Virus record (IMG/VR): IMGVR_UViG_3300017748_000096 | Location: 1-27,889 of that record | From: a virus | Direction: 5' to 3' (one strand) | DNA length: 27,889 bases | In this document: piece after piece, positions 21,382 through 27,889 of the stretch | How positions within the stretch are numbered: the first letter of the stretch is position 1 | Layout: every line of letters starts with the position of its first letter | Made by a program: the position numbers and the translations under genes | The notes under the pieces: model-generated | The model's database searches: none | The model's input: the letters and a program-made list of their open reading frames with translations, nothing else | What the model was told of the DNA's origin: nothing

Positions 21382-21746
21382 CTTGAAATTTTAATTTCAT
21401 ACAAGCGATCTTCAATGCGATTCATCTGCAATTTTATATCATGTATCTCCTTCTTGACCACTTCTATTTTTTCCTTTGTATCAATTACAGATTCTCTTAC
21501 CAGCTCATCTTTGAGTTCAAATTCTGTTCGAGAAATAGTTTGAACAGGAAGCTCTTTAGCTTCTTGAATCTGAGCATCGAGACGATAATAGAGACCAACA
21601 AACGAGGCGATGCCTATTGCAATAGCAATTAAACTTTTAACAGTTAGACCAAACGTAGTCTCTTCACCTAAAATAGATAAATTTCTTTTTGTTACGCTAT
21701 CAATGATGTTGTCTAGCTTACCTTCAGTTTGAGCTTTGTCTTTCAT
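21378..21746 (-). CDS. Membrane-anchored coiled-coil protein in the lysis cassette
   Basis: A 122-residue protein: a polar N-terminus (1-35), one hydrophobic helix (about 37-54, SLIAIAIGIASFVGLYY), then a charged coiled coil (about 85-120, KEKIEVVKKEIHDIKLQMNR). It is linked to the holin-like gene upstream and the thioredoxin-like gene downstream by ATGA overlaps. It may be an antiholin, a holin partner or an i-spanin-like protein; the downstream u-spanin makes the last less likely. Function inferred from topology and place. Confidence 0.6.
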   Translation of the reverse strand: MKDKAQTEGKLDNIIDSVTKRNLSILGEETTFGLTVKSLIAIAIGIASFVGLYYRLDAQIQEAKELPVQTISRTEFELKDELVRESVIDTKEKIEVVKKEIHDIKLQMNRIEDRLYEIKISR

Positions 21747-21991
21747 TTTTTACAGTCGCAGGGTTTTTTGTTAGATGGGAAAATGTTTTCTGCTGAAGCG
21801 ATTCCGAATGAGCCAAGCGTAATAATTACGAAGGCTTGAAATATTGTATCACTAACAATTAACTCTTTGCCATAAATCCCTGTAACGAGATCAATACCTG
21901 CAAATAATACCAATACGAAGAAACTACAAGCTCCAATAATTACTTTCTCATTCCAGTCGTTGTTGTCTTTAAAAATTTCTATAAAACTCAT
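21743..21991 (-). CDS. Putative holin
   Basis: An 82-residue protein with two predicted transmembrane helices (about 17-38, VIIGACSFFVLVLFAGIDLV, and 47-68, DTIFQAFVIITLGSFGIASA), a polar N-terminus and a short Cys/Lys tail (CDCKK). Size, topology and position four genes before the u-spanin in a lysis block fit a class II-type holin that releases the endolysin. The start overlaps the stop of a 38-codon gene (ATGA) and the end overlaps the next gene (ATGA). Confidence 0.65.
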   Translation of the reverse strand: MSFIEIFKDNNDWNEKVIIGACSFFVLVLFAGIDLVTGIYGKELIVSDTIFQAFVIITLGSFGIASAENIFPSNKKPCDCKK

Positions 21992-22104
21992 TTTTTCTTT
22001 TTATTTAAGAATGTTTTTAATTTATTTTGATTTTCTAGTTTTGGCCTGTAAGTCTTTTTACAAGTTCCAACCTGTGTTTTGTACTGTGTAGTCAGGGTAG
22101 ACAT
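21988..22104 (-). CDS. Possible 38-residue Lys-rich protein before the holin
   Basis: An ATG at 22104, inside the connector gene in another frame, opens MSTLTTQYKTQVGTCKKTYR and ends FLNKKKK. Its TGA overlaps the holin ATG (ATGA), the junction type seen throughout this genome. It accounts for the 66-base gap after the connector. It is strongly basic (about a third Lys/Arg) and has one cysteine. It overlaps the connector gene by 47 bases. Function unknown. Confidence 0.45.
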   Translation of the reverse strand: MSTLTTQYKTQVGTCKKTYRPKLENQNKLKTFLNKKKK

Positions 22105-22570
22105 CGCTTTGATTGTTAGTTGTATATTCAGGAAAAAGATTTTGATTGTAAATCATATAATCTGTAAATCTCTCTGTGTAATAATCTGCTAACTTGCGAG
22201 ATTTTTCAATTAAATAATCTACTTCTAACTTGTCAACACTTACAGATGTTTCTGAAGTATGCTTGTAAACGCCTCCGTTGCCTACTGTATAAGCAGCGAA
22301 TGGAAGGTATTCCACCATTGCATATTGGATAAGCATTGGCTGTAAATAATCAGTAACTAATTTTAAGTAATTAGGATTGTCAGCCACAGTAAGTGTGTTA
22401 TTGATAATCATATTACTGATTGCATCATACAACTTTGTTCCTGTAAAGTTCTGAATGTGTATAGTCTGCGAAATGTTTATAAACTGTATAAAACGGTCAA
22501 CATCTAAGTTCCCTGAAATCAGCGTGTTTCGTACTAAATCTTCTCTTGATATAAATAATGCTGTTGCCAT
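22058..22570 (-). CDS. Head-tail connector protein (DUF6712-like)
   Basis: A 170-residue, mostly helical protein. MATALFISREDLVRNTLIS, then IQFINISQTIHIQNFTGTKL (about 28-47), VTDYLQPMLIQYAMVEYLPF and YYTERFTDYM give the pattern of the DUF6712/gp6-like adaptor family that sits under the portal. It starts four bases after the portal gene, the expected neighbour. Family call is by remembered motif order. Confidence 0.75.
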   Translation of the reverse strand: MATALFISREDLVRNTLISGNLDVDRFIQFINISQTIHIQNFTGTKLYDAISNMIINNTLTVADNPNYLKLVTDYLQPMLIQYAMVEYLPFAAYTVGNGGVYKHTSETSVSVDKLEVDYLIEKSRKLADYYTERFTDYMIYNQNLFPEYTTNNQSDVYPDYTVQNTGWNL

Positions 22571-22573
22571 AGT

Positions 22574-24580
22574 TTATCTTGGGTTTACAAATCCTTCATT
22601 TGGCATATCAATTGGCCTTTTTGCTACTTTAGGATCATTGGTAACAATTTTAGCTCCTTCTCTTTTTGCCTTATTTACTCCTACTTCTGCTTTTGGACTT
22701 TTAGCATCTACATTCTTTGCGCCTTCTTTAGCCATATAGACTTGCCGCATCCAAAAATGATGACAAGCCCCTCCACCTTTGTAGAACCATATTGAGTAGC
22801 CTTCTGACTGCTTGCCTTTTTCTGCCCAGCCATAGTTAAGCTGAACACTATTCATTGAGACAATATCTTCCTTACGATATATCTTCTTAGCATTGACCAT
22901 CATACGACAGAAATCTCTTGTGTTTTCTTGAAGCCCTCCAGTATATTGATATCTCACTTTGTATGGTCTGCCATCAGGAGTGATTCCATCCTGTACACTC
23001 TTAGCGTTTGGTCGAGCTGTGCCTGTAGATGCAAAACTATACATCTTATCGATTGCAGCTTCATGTTCGTAATCAACAGCAGACTCTTCAATAAGCTCCC
23101 ACTCGTTTAAATCTATATCTTCACCAAGCTCACTTAAAGATTCATAGATTTTACCATATTCATCATCGTCTAAGGCTTTAATATCATCGTGACTATAGCA
23201 AGGCATATAGAAAATAATTCCATCCTCTTCGTGTTCGTGATATCCCTGACATCCTTTTGCAGATGCAGCAGCTTCTGCTTCTTCTTTTGTGTTGTAAACC
23301 TTTTGACCATCAATCTCTTTTAGCTTAACATCTTCGCTGTTGTTGATTGGAATGCAATTAGGAACTTTTCTTCCATTCTTGATTTTCATTCCATATTGCT
23401 CATAGCCTGATTGACAAGGTTTTTTCAAGTCTACTGAGTTTAATTTAACACCTGTCTCTTGCTCTCTTGTCTCTTGGTCAACAACTACATTCTCTTTGAA
23501 AGAGAGTGGCTGTAAAGTGATGAAATAAAGGTTTAGAGCGATCTCATTGTAAGCAAGTATCTCATCACAAGCATCAAGAATTGTTTCTTGCATAGGAGCA
23601 ATGACAGTATTCTCAAAAAGCTCACTTGCTGTTTTTAATTCTTCTGCGTTGTTTCCTAACCCTGTTTGATCTTTAATTCCTAAAAGCATAGGAGATGTAA
23701 CCCTGTGACCTACCATTAGCTTTTTAGATGCTTCATCTGACAAGAACTGATACTGGTCTGCTGCATCAGATAAACTTACTGGAGTAACATCAGCAGCCAT
23801 CTCCTTAGAGTCGTTGAAAGCTAAAATAAAACGACCAGCATTAGATGTGCCTGCAAACTTTTGCGCTATGCGTTGCTCTATCTCATACCTTGCATTCTCA
23901 TCAGGAACTCCATTATTGAAGTTTATGAGCATAGATGGACTAAAATTATTCTGAACTACATTGATGTAATAGTTTGCTATCTCTTCTTCTACAGATGCAA
24001 ATGGTAGTGAACCACTATAGTCGACTGGAGAATAATAGTGATAGCCTGCACGATAAGGTCTAATGTATAGAATCTCAATACCATCCTTAGAGAAACCAAA
24101 AGCAGGAATCCTCATAGGAGTCTCTTTTTTCATTTTTACATCGTGCCAATTTTTAGCATAGTAATACCCCTCAATATCTCCCTCTTCATTGCATTTTTCA
24201 GCTCTTAGGCTTTCGATAGGTATATGGTGAACCTCTGTGATTCGTGAGTGATCCTTAGAATAGATGACTTGAAATGCTGCTTGGCCCATCATCTTAAAAT
24301 CAGAACAAACTCTTCTCATTGTCTTTGGCTGAAACAATGACTTCATTTGAGCATATTGTTCAGGTCTTTTGTTGCTGTCTGAAGCATCTATACCTTTTCC
24401 ATAAATAAGCTCTGACATTCCATTAATTATAGCGTTGTTGGTCGCTGATCCGTTGTAACGCTCAATCAAATAATCGAAGTACATATTGTCCTCGCCATAG
24501 GCAATCCAATCCTCGCCTCTCTGCTCTTTTACTACTGGCGTAGTGTAACCTGATAAGTTTACTATTCTAATATCGCTCAT
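22574..24580 (-). CDS. Portal protein with long C-terminal extension
   Basis: A 668-residue protein. Residues 1-365 fit a phage portal: GEDWIAYGEDNMYFDYLIER (22-41), VTSPMLLGI (294-302), TGLGNNAEELKTASELFENT (306-325) and the following helix. It forms the dodecameric DNA channel. Beyond that lie QYGMKIKNGRKVPNCIP (395-411), a Cys/His segment CQGYHEHEEDG (444-454) and a C-terminal domain (about 515-615) with RDFCRMMVNAKKIYRKEDI and FYKGGGACHHFWMRQ. The extension is probably a fused minor structural domain. The start overlaps the adaptor gene (ATGA). Confidence 0.8.
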   Translation of the reverse strand: MSDIRIVNLSGYTTPVVKEQRGEDWIAYGEDNMYFDYLIERYNGSATNNAIINGMSELIYGKGIDASDSNKRPEQYAQMKSLFQPKTMRRVCSDFKMMGQAAFQVIYSKDHSRITEVHHIPIESLRAEKCNEEGDIEGYYYAKNWHDVKMKKETPMRIPAFGFSKDGIEILYIRPYRAGYHYYSPVDYSGSLPFASVEEEIANYYINVVQNNFSPSMLINFNNGVPDENARYEIEQRIAQKFAGTSNAGRFILAFNDSKEMAADVTPVSLSDAADQYQFLSDEASKKLMVGHRVTSPMLLGIKDQTGLGNNAEELKTASELFENTVIAPMQETILDACDEILAYNEIALNLYFITLQPLSFKENVVVDQETREQETGVKLNSVDLKKPCQSGYEQYGMKIKNGRKVPNCIPINNSEDVKLKEIDGQKVYNTKEEAEAAASAKGCQGYHEHEEDGIIFYMPCYSHDDIKALDDDEYGKIYESLSELGEDIDLNEWELIEESAVDYEHEAAIDKMYSFASTGTARPNAKSVQDGITPDGRPYKVRYQYTGGLQENTRDFCRMMVNAKKIYRKEDIVSMNSVQLNYGWAEKGKQSEGYSIWFYKGGGACHHFWMRQVYMAKEGAKNVDAKSPKAEVGVNKAKREGAKIVTNDPKVAKRPIDMPNEGFVNPR

Positions 24581-24915
24581 GGTACTATTATAAATTCGTT
24601 AGTGTTTGAATTTTCCTCTTTATACACACCCTCGTTGACAGTATATTTTGGATAATCCGTTTGTGAAGTTACAAAAACTCTATCACGATAAATTAAATTA
24701 TTCCCATCAAACACTTTCAGCCCATAGAACCTAGCATCTACAACAGTAAAAACTCCTGTCATAGTCATAAAACCATTAGCAGAAGAAACAGTAACTGTTG
24801 GCGTTGCTGTTGTATTTGTAGACTCATCAATCAATTTAACAGTTACCGCATTCGGAAATGAACGTGGAATGATAATAATGTTTTGATTGCCTGTTGATAC
24901 TTGTAATATGTGCAT
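24577..24915 (-). CDS. Small beta-rich structural (adaptor-like) protein
   Basis: 112 residues from the ATG at 24915. The longer frame from 24966 is rejected because its first codons lie in a terminator hairpin. The protein opens MHILQVSTGNQNIIIIPR, continues VTVKLIDEST and ends YTVNEGVYKEENSNTNEFII: alternating beta strands with RFYGLKVFDGNNLIYRDRVF in the middle. It resembles small neck or head-decoration proteins found just before portal genes in related flavophages. Coupled to the portal gene by ATGA. Role inferred. Confidence 0.65.
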   Translation of the reverse strand: MHILQVSTGNQNIIIIPRSFPNAVTVKLIDESTNTTATPTVTVSSANGFMTMTGVFTVVDARFYGLKVFDGNNLIYRDRVFVTSQTDYPKYTVNEGVYKEENSNTNEFIIVP

Positions 24916-24950
24916 CGTAATTAAGTAACTAAAAAACCAAAGTTTATTGC

Positions 24951-24975
24951 AAAAGAAAAGAGGCATAAAGCCTCT
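24951..24975 (-). terminator. Rho-independent terminator after the tail-tube-like gene
   Basis: Minus strand AGAGGC-TTTAT-GCCTCT (24975-24959), a perfect 6-bp stem followed by TTTCTTTT. It lies 32 bases after the stop at 25007 and before the adaptor/portal genes. Confidence 0.85.
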
Positions 24976-25006
24976 CCCCTAAAACCAACACAATAAATTC
25001 TAACTA

Positions 25007-25558
25007 TTATGAGTTTGTTCCTACAACAATCGTATCTGTTGCACTAGACATTCCTGCGTATGGGCTTGCATCTGTCGCACCGCTAATGAAGTTAGCAGGC
25101 AATTTCTCTTGCGCCACCAATGTCATTGTGTAACCACTTAAATCTCCCATTGCAGTTCCAGTTGAGATTGTTCCAGCAGAAGCATCAGCTCCGTTTTCTA
25201 ATCCCATCAAGAAAGCATTTCCGTTGTAATCAACAACTACTACTTGAGGTCTGCCATAAGCTAATAATTTTAGCTGCTTATTGTCTTCTTTGCTTAACTT
25301 GGTTAAGGTAAGTGTTAGTGTCTGCTCATAGAACGTAGTTCCAGTAGCACGAGAAACATTTACAGCCTGCTCAAAAGAAGAGTCTCCTTTAAGATCATAC
25401 TTGTAAGCATTAAAAGTTCCACTCATATCTGAAACCTCGTCATCTGCGCTTAAAGTAACTGTTCCAATGTCTCCATAATTTGTAAAGTAGACTGCTGTTA
25501 TGCCTCCTACTACATCCTTACATGGTAAGGCCCTTCCTGCTGATAAATCACACGCCAT
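25007..25558 (-). CDS. Probable major tail tube protein
   Basis: A 183-residue, beta-rich protein with MACDLSAGRALPCKDVVGGI (1-20), a central EQTLTLTLTKLSKEDNKQLK (about 80-99) and GDLSGYTMTLVAQEKLPANF near the end. This is the order seen in small abundant structural proteins placed right after the capsid gene in related phages. It stands alone between two terminators, which fits a highly expressed virion protein such as the tail tube. A head-decoration protein is the alternative. Confidence 0.6.
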   Translation of the reverse strand: MACDLSAGRALPCKDVVGGITAVYFTNYGDIGTVTLSADDEVSDMSGTFNAYKYDLKGDSSFEQAVNVSRATGTTFYEQTLTLTLTKLSKEDNKQLKLLAYGRPQVVVVDYNGNAFLMGLENGADASAGTISTGTAMGDLSGYTMTLVAQEKLPANFISGATDASPYAGMSSATDTIVVGTNS

Positions 25559-25571
25559 TTTTTGATAGTAT

Positions 25572-25610
25572 AAAAAAAGGGGATAGGGAATAAACCCACA
25601 TCCCCCTTTT
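25572..25610 (-). terminator. Terminator-like hairpin after the major capsid gene
   Basis: Minus strand AAAAGGGG...GGG-TTTATT-CCC...CCCCTTTTTTT: a GGG/CCC inner stem and an AAAAGGGG/CCCCTTTT outer stem separated by a small internal loop, ending in seven T residues. It lies 17 bases after the capsid stop. Confidence 0.8.
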
Positions 25611-25626
25611 GGTTAATTTAATAATT

Positions 25627-26556
25627 TTATGAGTACAATACAGTATCAGCTCCAATTCCGAAATTACATCCAGCGAAGAACCTCATAATTACTCTAATGT
25701 TGTCTGATCCATCAAGGTCAGCCATGTCTAGGACACGAACTTCATTTTGATCTGACTGTAAACCTGTTCCGAAGAAAAGATTGCTTTTTTCTGCCATTAC
25801 CATGTGATTTGCAGGTAAACCATTTACCATCTCAACACGAATGCCATCGAAAGATAAAGTCTGCTCTCTTCCTGCCCACATTGTACCTTGTGCAAGGTAA
25901 CCATTTGATCCAGTTGCAGCATATCCACCTAAAGCTCTTACATAAGCCTTAGCAACATTTTGTGAAACGTAAAGGATTAAGTCTTCCTTACCATATAAAG
26001 CAGCAGGAGTAGCATCAACTACCTTACCCATTTCTGCAATTACATTAGCGGAATCAACACCACCACCGACAGCAGCAACGTCATTAACTGTTGCATCAGC
26101 AGTCATCAAAGAAACAAGTCCTGCGAACTGTCCGCTTGTAGCAGCGTTACCATTCCAAATGTTCTGCTCGATTCGCTGTGCAGTCTTTCCACCTGCGTAA
26201 GCAATCAAGTAATCAGAAAAAGAAGCAGGTAATCCATCATAAGCAGAAGAACCCATTTGACCACCCATCCAAGTTGCGTAGAAGTCTTTCTTGCAAAGCT
26301 GAAGGTTAACCTGAAAAGGCTCAACCTCAAGAACTCTGTCTGAAAGAGTTAAAGTTGATGTAGGAGTGAAGTCACAAGTTGCATCTTTAACGATGTCATC
26401 TAGATTGACAGTCTGTAAAGTAGTCTTGAAATTGACATTTGGAAGAACCTCAATGAGATTTTTCGATAAAGTATCCGCAGATAGAAGACTAGCTGAGATA
26501 TATTTGGAGGCGAAATCTCCAACATAGTTTGTAGTAATAGTGGTCGTTGTGGCCAT
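25627..26556 (-). CDS. Major capsid protein
   Basis: A 309-residue protein. After a Thr-rich start (MATTTTITTNYVGDFASKYI) come DDIVKDATCDFTPTSTLTLS (about 53-72), VEPFQVNLQLCKKDFYATW (about 77-95) and IEQNIWNGN, the pattern of a group of flavophage capsid proteins. It is probably an HK97-fold shell protein without a large delta domain; the scaffold-like gene is just upstream. It is followed by a terminator, as expected for the most abundant virion protein. Cleavage by the XkdF protease is possible, but no site is obvious. Confidence 0.85.
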   Translation of the reverse strand: MATTTTITTNYVGDFASKYISASLLSADTLSKNLIEVLPNVNFKTTLQTVNLDDIVKDATCDFTPTSTLTLSDRVLEVEPFQVNLQLCKKDFYATWMGGQMGSSAYDGLPASFSDYLIAYAGGKTAQRIEQNIWNGNAATSGQFAGLVSLMTADATVNDVAAVGGGVDSANVIAEMGKVVDATPAALYGKEDLILYVSQNVAKAYVRALGGYAATGSNGYLAQGTMWAGREQTLSFDGIRVEMVNGLPANHMVMAEKSNLFFGTGLQSDQNEVRVLDMADLDGSDNIRVIMRFFAGCNFGIGADTVLYS

Positions 26557-26563
26557 TTTTAGA

Positions 26564-27217
26564 TTATTTATTTAAGTGATTAAGAACTCTCTGAAATGAA
26601 GTTAGTGGCCCTCTTTGAGTTTCACTTACATTCGCTTTTTGAGCATTTTCGGGATTGTGTTTGATAGGCTTAGTTGCTGACTCAGCAGACAACTCTTGGT
26701 TTTTAGCTTTCAACTCTTCAATTTGAGATGATGCCTCAACCTTATCTCTCTTTAGGTCAGCTATAGCATCCTCCAAGTTTTGGATTCTCTTTTCCATGCC
26801 TTCCCAATCTCCAACGTCAGCCATTTTTTCTTCCTTTTCTTCTTTCTCAGAAAAATGCTTTTCAGTAGTTTGAGATTCAATAACTTTCTTAGGAGTTTCC
26901 TCCTTAGTAGATTCTTCTGAAGCCTCAACCTCAACTTCCTCAACAGGAACTTTGACTTCAACTTCTTCTTCTTTCTTTACGTCTATGCGATCAATTATGC
27001 CTTCTTCAGAAATGACAATAACTCTGCCATCTTCTAAAGCATAATCTCCAACTGGTACAGCTATACGAGCTTCATCAGTTACAATAAAGATTTCGTTACC
27101 ACCTTCAAACTTCTCAGCCTCAAAGATAGTCCCGTTCTCAAGAGTCATTCGCTCTAGTTTAACCTCGACTGAAGACATATCAGTCATAAGTTTTTTAAGT
27201 ATTTCGGTTGCTTTCAT
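26564..27217 (-). CDS. Scaffold-like capsid assembly protein
   Basis: A 217-residue protein. A folded-looking N-terminal part (1-75, MTLENGTIFEAEKFEGGNEI and on) is followed by a highly acidic Glu/Lys/Val stretch (about 80-130), a coiled coil (about 137-178, WEGMEKRIQNLEDAIADLKR) and a polar C-terminus ending SFQRVLNHLNK. A charged, helical protein directly before the capsid gene is the usual place and type of a scaffold. The C-terminal basic helix may bind capsid protein. Confidence 0.7.
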   Translation of the reverse strand: MKATEILKKLMTDMSSVEVKLERMTLENGTIFEAEKFEGGNEIFIVTDEARIAVPVGDYALEDGRVIVISEEGIIDRIDVKKEEEVEVKVPVEEVEVEASEESTKEETPKKVIESQTTEKHFSEKEEKEEKMADVGDWEGMEKRIQNLEDAIADLKRDKVEASSQIEELKAKNQELSAESATKPIKHNPENAQKANVSETQRGPLTSFQRVLNHLNK

Positions 27218-27274
27218 AAGTATCTAAATAATTAATAAAAAAAATAAATCACATTTTCAAGCAAGTAAGCATTT

Positions 27275-27520
27275 TTACTCGCCATCCTCTGCTTCTGTAA
27301 ACTCTCCTGAGTTCAAATTCACGTTGATCTTTCCGTACTTGTCTTCAAGCTCTGCTCTTAACGCATCTTGCTCTTTCATCACCTGACTAAACATAGCCTG
27401 TAGTGAATGAGATTGCGTAGACAATAAACCTAAGTCATGCAAGATTGCACCCTTTTTCTTTTCTTGGTCTTGTAATGATGCTAATTCTTCTTCAGAGATT
27501 TTGTTTTCTTTTTTGCTCAT
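27275..27520 (-). CDS. Small coiled-coil protein at the start of the head operon
   Basis: An 81-residue charged protein: Lys/Glu-rich N-terminus (MSKKENKISEEELASLQDQE), a helical middle with LHDLGLLSTQSHSLQAMFSQ and an acidic end (GEFTEAEDGE). No known family. It lies between the fibre C-terminus and the scaffold-like gene, with a candidate promoter just upstream. It may be a minor head or assembly protein (position only). Confidence 0.65.
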   Translation of the reverse strand: MSKKENKISEEELASLQDQEKKKGAILHDLGLLSTQSHSLQAMFSQVMKEQDALRAELEDKYGKINVNLNSGEFTEAEDGE

Positions 27521-27545
27521 AATAATTGTTTTTTAATATTTATAA

Positions 27546-27578
27546 CAAATATAAACTATTTTGCTTTTAAAAGTTCAA
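27546..27578 (-). promoter_or_regulatory. Candidate Bacteroidetes-type promoter for the head operon
   Basis: Minus strand TTG (27578-27576), a 22-base spacer, then TATATTTG (27553-27546), matching the consensus TTG-N17-23-TAnnTTTG. It overlaps the end of the fibre gene and lies 26 bases before the ATG at 27520. It would drive the 81-residue protein, scaffold and capsid genes. Confidence 0.45.
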
Positions 27579-27889
27579 TCTCTGCTTTAAGCTCTTGAAT
27601 TGCACCTACTAATAACGGAACAAGTTTAGATTGGTCAATACCTTGATATTCAGGATTGCCTTCTTCATCTACCGCATCCTTTGTGCCTGTAATAGCTTCA
27701 GGTACTACTGACTGAACTTCGTGAGCTAGGAATCCATCTATTGTTGTGTCTGAATCTGCAATGAAGTTGAATCTGCTAGGCTTTAACTGAGCAACTCTGT
27801 CTAATGCTCCTGTCATATCTACTACGTTCTCTTTTAGTCTGTAGTCTGATGATGTGTTAAAAGATACTGCAGTTGTTCCATTTTGTGCA
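27556..27889 (-). CDS. Tail fibre C-terminus with S74 intramolecular chaperone domain
   Basis: The frame is open at the window end: reading starts AQNGTTAVSFNTSSDYRLKE, then a segment of the type LDRVAQLKPSRFNF, GFLAHEVQSVVPEAITG and a final leucine-rich helix QELKAEIELLKAK. This is the peptidase S74 domain, which trimerises fibres and releases itself by autocleavage, usually at a conserved Ser in the SxxRxK element (here Ser in SDYRLK). An internal ATG at 27816 is not the start. The missing N-terminus is most simply the frame ending at base 1, which fits in phase. Confidence 0.9.
   Translation of the reverse strand, partial: AQNGTTAVSFNTSSDYRLKENVVDMTGALDRVAQLKPSRFNFIADSDTTIDGFLAHEVQSVVPEAITGTKDAVDEEGNPEYQGIDQSKLVPLLVGAIQELKAEIELLKAK

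Noticed and set aside
24916-24966. Upstream start for the 112-residue adaptor (MPLFFCNKLW...)
   Set aside because: The extra N-terminus is encoded by the terminator hairpin of the previous gene; the ATG at 24915 matches the expected beta-rich start.
26761-26961. Lys/Leu/Arg-rich minus-strand ORF within the scaffold-like gene
   Set aside because: Out-of-frame reading of GAA/GAG/GTT-rich codons; low complexity and no independent support.
27556-27816. S74 domain as a free-standing 86-residue gene starting at the ATG at 27816
   Set aside because: The frame is open upstream to the window end and the SDYRLKEN element needed for the S74 domain lies before that ATG; it is the tail of a longer fibre.

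Overview
This window looks like a complete, compact (27.9 kb) tailed-phage genome of siphovirus type infecting a marine or aquatic Bacteroidetes/Flavobacteriia host. The evidence is the set of recognisable families (PBSX-type large terminase, XkdF-type prohead protease, DUF6712-like connector, S74 tail fibre, DUF3310), the AT-rich composition (about one third G+C by eye, not computed), the lack of obvious Shine-Dalgarno sequences and a TAnnTTTG-type promoter box. Every gene I can support lies on the minus strand, so gene order is described from high to low coordinates. No tRNA, rRNA, CRISPR, insertion sequence, integrase or CI-like repressor was seen, which suggests a virulent phage.

The two window ends appear to be the two halves of one gene. 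The minus-strand frame starting at 1451 runs open off position 1 with two bases left over. The frame entering at 27889 starts with one left-over base and ends in an S74 chaperone domain at 27556. Joined, they give one uninterrupted 594-residue tail fibre. The sequence is therefore most simply a circular or circularly permuted genome opened inside the fibre gene.

Read as a circle, there is one directional unit that starts and ends at the only long non-coding gap (about 19.89-20.14 kb), a TTAGT-repeat region that may hold the replication origin and early promoter. From there: (i) early/replication genes, 19.9-10.5 kb: DUF3310 protein, RusA-like resolvase, SSB-like protein, RecA/DnaB-type ATPase, stand-alone DnaA domain IV-like protein, sigma factor, PD-(D/E)XK-like nuclease, C5 DNA methyltransferase, RecE/ExoVIII-like nuclease, PAPS-reductase-like enzyme, and many tiny genes; (ii) packaging, 10.76-9.0 kb: HNH, TerS, TerL; (iii) tail module, 9.0-0 kb: a probable tail assembly chaperone with a -1 frameshift site, tail completion proteins, two large tail proteins, a short tape measure, then the prohead protease and the fibre; (iv) head module, 27.5-22.1 kb: scaffold-like protein, major capsid, tail-tube-like protein, adaptor, portal and connector; (v) lysis, 22.1-20.1 kb: holin-like, membrane coiled-coil, degenerate thioredoxin-like, M15 endolysin and a u-spanin-like lipoprotein.

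Most genes are chained by stop/start overlaps: 15 ATGA and 4 TAATG junctions. These overlaps support seven small genes of 38-59 codons, six by such an overlap and one by position. Strong terminator hairpins follow the SSB-like, major capsid and tail-tube-like genes, probably tuning their dosage. The main points for follow-up are the end-joining fibre, the frameshift site, the DnaA-like protein with its repeat region, the u-spanin, and the portal/capsid block placed after the tail genes.
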